Shown here in pieces: positions 55,985 to 64,000 of a stretch of 64,000 bases of DNA (position 1 is its first letter; each line of letters opens with the position of its first letter). The stretch comes from Kappaphycus alvarezii (lineage: Eukaryota; Rhodophyta; Florideophyceae; Gigartinales; Solieriaceae). The position numbers and the translations under genes are program-made. The stretch lies in contig NADL03000459.1 in NCBI GenBank assembly GCA_002205965.3, positions 1,984,001 to 2,048,000 on the forward strand, given 5' to 3'. Below the pieces are notes generated by a model. The model searched no databases, had not been told where the DNA came from, and saw nothing but the letters and a program-made list of their open reading frames with translations.

Positions 55985-57700
55985 GGCATTGCTACGTGCC
56001 GATAAGGGAATAGTGTGAATGGGGACTGTACACGCATGATGAGGATGACAGGCGCACCCTCACACAAAAAGTCTCCCACCTCCCAAACCTTGCAGCTATC
56101 CTCATTTATACCCACAACGATCTCAATCGTGTAGACGGGAAAAACATGCTGCTCCTTCCCACTCACATACCCATCCTGGGGCGTTTTATGAAGATGCTGT
56201 ACGGGAGTTTCCAACAACCCCTGTTGGTTCCGAGGCGCCAGCGCTCTCTGATATTAGCGCCCACCAGAAAGACCATGGAATCATGGTCCTGTTTCCCCTT
56301 ACGATCAACTCCCTTGTCCGCTGGATCGCGGACTCTACCAACGTAATCCTCAAGCAATGGTTCGAGGATGGTGACACCCGTATTGGGATCCTCGACAATC
56401 TGGGCACTGCTCTCAACTTGATCCAGTGCCATTGCCCTGCTGTCTCTCTTCCTGACCCTACGCAAAACTCGAATCTTCTGGCTTGCCCCCCTGCCCAGCC
56501 CGCTCCGGTCTCGGGGACCGTAACCTCACCAACTCCTTTACTCAAGCCAAATTACATGCTTGTCAGACACCCCTCACCTGCTGCATGGCTTTCGTTGTCC
56601 GCGTACACGTGTCCACATGAATTGCCTTTGCGCGTCGGCCCGCTTTGCAGCACAGGCATTCCGCTTCTCCGACCCGCAGCACTCTAAGAGCGCTGCTCTC
56701 AATTTTGATGACCTATAATAGACCTCCCAGGAGTCCTTGAGCGGGGTCACCCTAACTTACCAAGCGCGGATCCAAGCTTGCCTCCCAATCTGACAGCGTG
56801 GCCAGGGTTTCCACGTGATCAATCCATCTCTGCAAGTCGCTGCTACCGCTAGCATCATCAATTCGCCCCCTCCTCGAGCTCGCTCCACTCGATCTCAACA
56901 CACCACACCTCCCGGCTAATTGGACGCCCATGCCCTGCTGCCCAGGGTTCCATCCTTTCACAAGCCCAGCCAAATATTCGATCTTTCCTGGCTATCGTCC
57001 CTGGCTACGAGTCGTCACCTGACCTTGGCCCCTATGCCCCAACGTCCTGACTGCCTCACCCAGTAATATGTCTCTATCCAAACAAGGTTCAAGAGGACGC
57101 TACGGCCCGGGCCCAGTGGAAGGACGATGAGGGGAGCACCACTTCCCACACTCTCCCAACACAGTCACGCGGAGATACGTCATCGCATTCACGGACTCGC
57201 CTCTGGCCACAGCTCTGCTGCAGCGTTACTTTTCGCCCACCGTACCAACAGCTCGGAATCCCCGCTTTTCTCTGGGCAGCGATGCTCAAGCGCCACTCTG
57301 GTCTCCCGGTCCTCCTTGAGAGCAAGCCACACACTCCCACCACGCTGCTGACCTCTGCCCGTCTGGTTTCAGCAGACTACACCGTCACAACTGGGCTCGT
57401 AATGCGCTTGTGTTCCATGTGATCTGCGCTGCCGGACGTGAATGCGATTTCGAGGCCCTCCTCATTGTCCCTGGAACTGACCTGCGACTTCCAGGTATTC
57501 TACTGCAGCCCTGAACCACTCCATCGTCCGACTCCAGCCCCATCGCGCGTTTTGGCATCAAAAGCTTGCGCGATCCCAAGCACAAACGTGTCCACGTCTC
57601 CGAGCTGTCCACAACGGATGGTACCTCCCAGCTGTAAGCCCTTCCTTTTGGTAGTGGAAAACAAACAGTTCAAAAGGTTTATACAGTCCCCATCTCACAT
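55985..57700 (+). pseudogene. LINE F: partial copy, RT palm to C-terminus
   Basis: Plus strand. LVRWIADSTNVILKQWFEDGDTRIG (about 56305-56385) corresponds to the palm box of this LINE class, with WFEDG where Asp-Asp is expected. SQESLSGVTLTYQARIQACL (about 56725-56780) is the thumb region. After further decay come SGHSSAA-type remnants, FLWAAMLKRHSGLPVLL (about 57255-57310, compare MLRRHLDLTVYED of LINE E), HNWARNALVFHVICAAGRECDF (57390-57450) and IVPGTDLRLPG. The N-terminal half and the endonuclease end are missing. Ends about 200 bp before the stop codon of the host gene at 57907, so its insertion reached the 3' side of a live gene. Confidence 0.7.
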
Positions 57701-57906
57701 GTGAGACCACTGAGCACTCGATTGAGTTTAAAATACACGTGTCGATTACTACATAATGATGCCACCCGTTGTGGAACTGATTTTTTAAAAAATTACATTG
57801 TTCTCCACGCCGTCGTTCCTCTATCACTTGCAACACTTCCATCATCGCACAATTCTATAAATCGTGTGATCACCGCTTCCTCGCGAACATTGCTTATACC
57901 CCATGT

Positions 57907-59790
57907 TCACAATTCCATCTTACTGCTATCAAGTTCCTCACCCTCACTGATCCCACCATCGTCAGCTGAGGAACTAGAGACACTTGATGTCAATCCCAAC
58001 TTCTTCTCCCCAACCTCACCCCCCCTCTCAACTGACTCCATCCTCGACAACCCTACACCACCACTCATCCCCACTTCTGACCTCGCACTCGGGTCTTCCA
58101 ATTGGCCTCCCGCCATCAAAGAATTAGGCGGACTAATCCCAACAGAGGGACTTCGAGATAAGCACAACAATCCCTGCAAAGCTTCATGAAAATGAGGCGA
58201 TTCCGGTTCCACACTCGATGCAACTCCTACTACCTCTGGTGCCGTCGGCAAGCTCGACGGTCGCACCTTCACATTACGGCCCCGATTCCTTCGTGACGAG
58301 CTCAGTTGTCCCTCCTCCTTTGGCAACCATCCCGGATGCTGCTTCATCCACGCCTCCAAGTTTCTGCGACACGGTGCAGCGTTCCCCGAGATCGTTCGTC
58401 CATTGCTTGGATTCCACACTGTCACCCTCGGTTCACGAGGCGCCCTGAATGATTTTTCCAAAAATGATGCTCCTAACCCTACCTGTATCGTCGGCAGTGA
58501 ACTCGGGCCCACATTGTCGATTACTCCCAGACCTCCCGTGTCGTGGCTTTCAAATGACCCCGGAGATCCAACCCGAAATTCACCTCTATTACCCACCCCA
58601 ACCATTCCTCGAAACGCTCCCTGCGGTCTACGACCACCGCCCGCTGCAACAATCTCTCTGCGACTCTTGGCAATCCCACGAGTCAACATGTGATGCGCAC
58701 AGTACACCACTGCACCTTGCAATTTCCCACCACCGATCTGCGCCGACACCTGTCCCCACTGCTTCTCGCTCACTTCACTTGTCTTGGACAATTGTCTATG
58801 AATCTCTTGACCAAGGCGAAACAACGCCTCCTGCAACCTAACGAAATCATCGTTAGTCCATGTCATCATCGCCTCCTCATTACAATGATCACCGTCCCCT
58901 AACGCACGCAAGTACCCTGCAGCCTCATTCGCCAGAAACGTAGCCACAGGATAACAGCACAAAACGGCAAAAGCATCTGCAGCGGCCCGTGACCGACGTG
59001 CTGCTGAGCGGCGCTTAGACGACTTGAGTTCATCTGCCTTCTCTTCCCAACCCGGGTGCGCTCCCAACCACGCGGCAAGGTTGCGACGATACGGCGCTGC
59101 GTTACCCGCCACCGTTTTGCCGGTAATAGGCTCCCAGACGGTGACATGCTCGTCATCTGCAGACATTCCACCGAAGAGTGTGGCGGGAAAGCTCGGGGAG
59201 AGATTGGGAAGCGACTGCGGAAGTGGGGTGCTGGTGGGTGAGGTGGAAAGCAGATTGGATTGATAGGCCGGATTCGAGACGGAACGAGCGGGTGCTCGTG
59301 TGTCGCGGGTTGAAGTCTTCGAATCCTTGCGTGTCGGGATTTGAAGCGGAGCAGTGCGATTGAGGTTGAGCGCTGGCGATGGAGAGTTTGAGTGGGGAAA
59401 GGACGATTGGTTGTGTGGAATTTCGGGCGGATCCGTATTGTCGAGAGTTGTTTTCTTTGCGGAGGCGGCGGCAGCAGCGAGAGAATGCAAGGTTGAAGGA
59501 GGATGAAAAGAACGATCAGAATGAGATTGGGAGAACTGGGTTGGATAATTTTTTGCCGCGGCGGATGAGCGGGGTGTCTTGGGTTTGAAGATGGGTTGGT
59601 GGTAGGCGGCTGGTGATGTGAAGGCGGGAGACGATTTGTGGATCGAAGGGGCAAAACGGGTGGGAGGACGAGGGGATTTTGTCATAATAGGAACAGGGCT
59701 TGAGCGTTTGTGAGTTAGTGTGGCAGATGAGGCAGGGCGAGGAGACGTGGGCGGGGAAAGCATGTCGATATCCATGGGCGGGGTAGACAT
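57907..59790 (-). CDS. Nuclear-type protein with two GNAAP/HPGW repeats
   Basis: 627 aa, a single intact frame. Residues 1-210 are Ser/Pro-rich and disordered-looking. Repeat 1 (about residues 216-251) contains VTVWEPITGKTVAGNAAP and NLAAWLGAHPGWEEK, followed by a Lys/Arg/Ala-rich stretch (KRRSAARRSRAAADA) like a nuclear signal. A helical region at 275-380 includes LCCYPVATFLANEAAGYL and FVRLQEALFRLGQEIHRQL. Repeat 2 (about 455-491) reads VTVWNPSNGRTISGNAAP and NLEAWMKQHPGWLPK, again followed by an Arg-rich segment (RRNRGRN). The C-terminus is Ser-rich and acidic. I recall this short W-P-x4-G-x3-GNAAP-x8-W-x3-HPGW pattern in fungal nuclear regulators but cannot name the family. The basic patches suggest DNA or chromatin binding. 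Start: the first Met, with none further upstream in frame. Confidence 0.8.
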   Translation of the reverse strand: MSTPPMDIDMLSPPTSPRPASSATLTHKRSSPVPIMTKSPRPPTRFAPSIHKSSPAFTSPAAYHQPIFKPKTPRSSAAAKNYPTQFSQSHSDRSFHPPSTLHSLAAAAASAKKTTLDNTDPPEIPHNQSSFPHSNSPSPALNLNRTAPLQIPTRKDSKTSTRDTRAPARSVSNPAYQSNLLSTSPTSTPLPQSLPNLSPSFPATLFGGMSADDEHVTVWEPITGKTVAGNAAPYRRNLAAWLGAHPGWEEKADELKSSKRRSAARRSRAAADAFAVLCCYPVATFLANEAAGYLRALGDGDHCNEEAMMTWTNDDFVRLQEALFRLGQEIHRQLSKTSEVSEKQWGQVSAQIGGGKLQGAVVYCAHHMLTRGIAKSRREIVAAGGGRRPQGAFRGMVGVGNRGEFRVGSPGSFESHDTGGLGVIDNVGPSSLPTIQVGLGASFLEKSFRAPREPRVTVWNPSNGRTISGNAAPCRRNLEAWMKQHPGWLPKEEGQLSSSRRNRGRNVKVRPSSLPTAPEVVGVASSVEPESPHFHEALQGLLCLSRSPSVGISPPNSLMAGGQLEDPSARSEVGMSGGVGLSRMESVERGGEVGEKKLGLTSSVSSSSADDGGISEGEELDSSKMEL

Positions 59791-60610
59791 GGTTGCGGAA
59801 AAGGACAGAGTGTCGAAGTGAGTGCAGCGAGTCCAGCGTTACGTGTCAAGATTCAACGGAGGAAGTGGAAGAGAAATCCAGGTTGATAGATGACAAAAGA
59901 TCGGGGGGAGAGGCTGAGGCTGCAAGGTGAGTGATGTGTGACAGGTGTTGTGGTTGGTTTGAGTGATATTTTGTGAGATCTGGCGAGGATGCGGGATGGG
60001 GTAGGACGACAGCAGTTGTGAGGAGGGGATTGAATAATGGCAGATGGCAGGGATGTATTGGAACGAGTGTGTTTGAGGAAGACAAGGTGGACAGGGTTTG
60101 GGAAGATGTACAGAGAGACAAGTCGATGGACGGTGGAGAGGAGGGTGAGAATGAGCAGGTCGAGGGAGGGTTTGATGGAAAAGAGTTAACACTTAGTGCA
60201 TCAAGAGCGAGGTGAGAGGAGCGATACTTGCAGAGGGTTGAGGGACCAGATGTGGTATTGTGGTTGGGAGAGTCGGGGAGATGAGTTGAGCGAAAAGGGG
60301 AGGGTTGAGTTGATAAGGAACAAGAGTTAGATGGGACTGTTTCCTGTGGGAGGGGAGAGGTTGAGTGGGGGCAGCGGTGGTGATGATAGTTATGGTGGCG
60401 GAGGTAGAGATTGGAGAGTGTGACTGTGATGGGGAGGAAGGTGGTAGTGACTGGGATGGTGGCAGTGGCAGTGGCAGTGGCAGTAGCGGTGGGGGGGGTG
60501 GGGTGAGGTTGGGGGTGGTGGATGTGGTCGTGTAGCACACGGATGGACACGGCGTGCAAGGCGGACCGTAACGCTGTCTGTGGCAGCATATGAACGGGGT
60601 TCATTTTCAT
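59791..60610 (-). promoter_or_regulatory. Low-complexity upstream region of the GNAAP-repeat gene
   Basis: On the gene's strand this is C/T/A-rich with little G, the same composition as the region before the NF-YB gene at 2006. It is open for 254 codons (60610-59846) but encodes only His/Pro/Thr/Ser runs, and it includes a GGCAGT microsatellite (about 60459-60486). I read it as promoter and 5' leader; an upstream coding exon cannot be ruled out. Confidence 0.5.
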
Positions 60611-63600
60611 GTGGTTGGTTTAGAACGCTGTGTTGTCCCTCAATGATTGCGTTTTTCTTGAGGCAACACCCAGTTCTTTAATTATGGACATTTTTTTAAT
60701 GTCCATAACAAATTGGCACTGGTCAAATGTCACTGGTGTATCGTACAGTACACTATTGCGAACATCACGGTTTCTGACCCAAAAGACCGTGCGGTGCGTT
60801 GGGGTGAACATCATATGCTGTTGTGTGCCCCCGAAACTATTAAATTTTTCTTAAATTTTTTTTAAATTTTACCCGAATAAAAGTGCACTAGCTCAACTGC
60901 CAACTACTGGTGAGGGGGAGGGTGACCGAACAATTTTTTGCAAAAAAAATTAATTGTCGAAAACATTGCACTGAGCGGGTGTCCAAGTGGCGCTGTGGGA
61001 AACCTGACGGGTCGTGAAAGCTGTTGCGAGGCCATCTAATTCTGACTTTCTATTTGTATTGTTAAATTGTGTTTTTCTTCGTTAAAATTTTAAATGTGAG
61101 GGACATGCGACGCCGTGCGGGGCACACCGCAGTTTTTTCCGAAAGCGATGATTTTTGATTTTTTGATTTTTTTACGGGTGTGTTGAGAGGACAAGTTGGA
61201 GGATTTTGTTTTTTTTAAATTTTTTTTCGCAAGTGAGCCGCACGAAAGGGACGCTTTCAAAGCATCACACGTGAGCAATGCATACTGAGGTGGGCAAAAC
61301 GTTGGTCCCATTGAATGCAAGGGTCCTTTTTCTTGAAATTGTCAAGGGTCTTGAGTGGAGTGTCGTGGGCACCACAGGGCAGCGTTGGGAAGGAAAAAAG
61401 GTCGAGGTTGAGGAAGAGGTTAACAAAAGGTCCTCATGTGGGTCAACCCAAGCAGCGAGGGGTCTATTGGGCGTTTCCGGGCCGGGTTCAGGGGGTTGGA
61501 AAAGACACATGGCCGCGTGACGGTATGAACGAGGCGACAGAGGGTCTCAGATGGAACCTTTGCCTCAGATGGAACATTTGAGGTTTCAAAGTCCACCAAA
61601 AGCAATAATTATTATTATGTCGTCTTTCGTATTTCCTCAAGGTTGCTAGGGGGTGTGTGGGTAAGGGTGACAGGTGTGGGGCTAAAGATTTGGAATGAGG
61701 GACTTGCTCTACTGTACAGTTTTGATTTTCTGGAAAAAAAACATCAAGATGGGAAAGGTAACATGCCGAGGCTACGCTGGGGCCTCTGTGGGACATTGTG
61801 GATGCGGATGATGGCATGCGTGGCAGAAAAATAAAGAAAAAAAATTCAAGTTATTAATTTGGTTGAAAGGAAGAGGAGAGGAAAGGATTTGTCATACAAT
61901 TGAGGTTGTGGCTGGTGTGAGTATTATGGTTTGGAGAGGAAAAGATTCGGGCTTGGGCCGCTCAGTGGTTCGCTATGTGGCTCGGGCGCCCAATCGCAAG
62001 CCGTGCCTTCCACCCACCTTCGATTGCATTGTCTTGACACTTCTCTTGTTCTTATATTTCCTGTTCTCGCATCGCATGCCCTCGATCACCCTCTCGTTTG
62101 CTCCCTACAGTCCAATTTTTTTTCGAGAAATAAGAAATTAAAACGCCGCAGAGAATATCCGTGAAGAGGAGGTTGGCCCGAAAGCCGTATTTTTGGACCT
62201 TGAGTACATCAAATGTTGAGCAATTCTTTTAATTTACTGTTTTTTTTATGAATGTCTCCTGCACAGAGCTATTCTGCCAACCACAGAGGGGTTAACCTCC
62301 ATTCCGGCAAGTTTGACTGCCCTACGGCAATGTTTTCAATTTCAGACACACCCAATTTGGCCCAATGTGTCACACCATGTTTGAATGCTCACTTACAAAA
62401 ATGCCTCGCAAAATCCCATTCTGCTCCCTCTATCTAGTTGGCTTGAGGTTGTGCACCCGCCTCATGAAAAAATGGCAGGCAGATGGAAGACAGAGGCATC
62501 CTTCGTAACCTGCAATGCTGTCCAAATTGGTTACAAACTACCATCTAAACCGTTCGCTTCACCGCAGTGTGTCAAACCCGCGACGTAGAGCGTTGCAGAA
62601 GCCCTCAGTTTGAGGATTCTGGTCTTTGCAGTCATATCTGCAGCTACAGCAGAATCGATTTTCCCGTAAGAGTGTGCTGGTAACCTGGTGAAGCACCACT
62701 TGTTCAACGGGGGCACTTTGCCATCAGAGTTTCAGTTTTGTTTGCAATCCACCCAAACTTTTATTTTTTCATATTATTTTTGTAATCGACGTGAAACCAC
62801 AGCCTCTTGAATTACAAACCCAGGTTTGTAATTTTGGGCCTGTGTCCACACGTGCCACAGGCCAGCTCTCCTCTATTTACGGGGAGGGGGGTTGGCCTCA
62901 CAAAGCGCACGATGCCCGGAAGAGACCGATTCAGTCGCAGGGTATTCCACCCCTCTGGTTCACACTGGAGTTTGTGTCGCCCTGTCGTAGCCTCGGTGCA
63001 CCATGTAGGGAAGAAAGGATAAATAAAGAGGGAGGCAAGGGGTGGACCGGGGAGTGGGCAAATCAAGTGGAATGTGGATGGATTTCGAGATCTGCATCTG
63101 CAGCCATTGGTTGAAAACCCTGCTTATGGGATCAGGGCTTGGGGCATGTGGGGTTGAGGCAGGATGCTAGTAGGCGAGGAGCAGGGGGAGGGAGGGGGTG
63201 ATGTCCAAGATATAGCGCAGATCAGGATAGAAGAGGGCTTGGAGTTCAACTGTTGCAATACCAGCTACTGGACAAGTTCAGGCGGTCGTGTGCTAACTGC
63301 ACGGCATGCCGTACTGTACTCTTTTTTTTGAGTTTGCATCATACCATGATGGAATGGAAGAACAAGCTGCCTTCACGGCGGTGCTGGCACAATGATTCAA
63401 CCCAAACTGGCAGCGACTGTTGAATGGTTATCGACTGTTGACAAATCTTGCAACGTACAGTAACTGTTACTTTACAGTGCAGTGACTCTTCGGGGCAAGT
63501 TGGTAAATCGGTCAACTGTACGAGGGTCAGTAACAGCATTGCATATTGCCAATTGGCGTCCATAAAGCGAAATCTCCATAGCGATGCGCGTGCCAGTAGT

Positions 63601-64000
63601 TGTGAGTGCAGACTTGCCGATTCAACAGTCACGCAACACTCGCTCCTCTATTGTACACGATTCTGTCCCCTGGTGAGAAAGGCGAATCTCGTACCCCGTC
63701 ACGCCCTCGATCTTCCGCTGTTGAAACTATTCATCCTTCTTCGCCTTGCCCTCTGTCTTGATGCGACAACTCCTGTCAAAGACCTACAGTATCTCGCTAA
63801 GTCCGCTTGCAGCTGCATGGATGGTATTGTATTGTGGAGCAGAGCAAGAAAGCAACTGCCTGTTGATGCAGTTGTACTTTTTCTCCGACCTTTGCGGGCC
63901 TTGCCGCTCCCTTTTTGCCGATATGATCTTAAAGCTGGCGCTGTTCTGAACAGTACTGTACAGTGGTGTACAGAACGGTGGATAGATCAAAATTCATTAG
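60611..64000. other. Gene-free right end
   Basis: About 3.4 kb without a supported gene, RNA or known repeat. 60830-60880 and 61130-61235 are long A/T runs. TACAG pentamers appear at 60744, 61711, 63315, 63455 and, as a near-palindromic cluster (AACAGTACTGTACAG), at 63949-63963. Open frames up to about 107 codons exist on both strands but carry no domain. Confidence 0.5.

Noticed and set aside
59846..60610. 254-codon minus-strand frame upstream of the GNAAP-repeat gene
   Set aside because: Only His/Pro/Thr/Ser low complexity with a dinucleotide-like (Thr-Ala) run; treated as leader or promoter, although an exon is not fully excluded.
1..64000. CRISPR arrays, prokaryotic operons, tRNA or rRNA genes
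   Set aside because: The window is eukaryotic in content; I found no regular spacer-repeat array and no sequence fitting tRNA or rRNA consensus.

Overview
The window looks like nuclear DNA of an early-diverging fungus, most likely a chytrid. The evidence is compact, intron-poor genes with short GT..AG introns, fungal-type NF-YB/Hap3 proteins, and a dense, decayed mix of Ty1/copia and Ty3/gypsy LTR elements, non-LTR elements with a C-terminal restriction-like endonuclease, and hAT and DDE_Tnp_4-type DNA transposons. The species assignment is inference; no rRNA or other marker is present.

Layout. 0-5 kb is a gene island: a two-exon minus-strand gene for a DUF1640 (FMP32/CCDC90/MCUR1-like) mitochondrial membrane protein, then two plus-strand NF-YB (Hap3) paralogues, one divergent (2006-2413) and one canonical (4485-4865). 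6.35-13.16 kb holds a small-LTR copia element (LTR 6352-6476 and 11352-11474) with broken pol, followed by a jumbled inverted set of pieces of the same family. 13-32.5 kb is AT-rich and gene-poor: a DDE_Tnp_4-like transposase relic, a hAT relic, two disabled copies of a protein family I cannot name (16.2-17.07 kb and 25.23-25.70 kb), several LINE fragments, strong hairpins, and one GC-rich structured island (20.32-20.46 kb). 32.5-37.65 kb is a Ty3/gypsy element with both LTRs, primer-binding site and polypurine tract, read on the minus strand. 39.25-43.8 kb is a minus-strand copia relic. 45.27-51.33 kb is a plus-strand copia element with 470-bp LTRs and an exact 5-bp target duplication. 51.3-57.7 kb contains two consecutive LINE copies. 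57.9-59.8 kb is one long intact minus-strand gene (627 aa) carrying two copies of a GNAAP/HPGW motif. From 59.8 kb to the end I see low-complexity upstream DNA and no convincing gene.

How it fits together. Four host genes sit at the two ends; about 50 kb between them is a transposon graveyard. Every recognisable transposon coding region is broken by frameshifts, stops, deletions or loss of catalytic acidic residues. The most interesting items are the unnamed two-copy protein family (one copy diverges from a transposase relic), the two-repeat GNAAP protein, the divergent NF-YB duplicate, the head-to-tail chimeric copia cluster and the GC-rich hairpin island. All calls come from reading the sequence and remembered family features; no database search was run.
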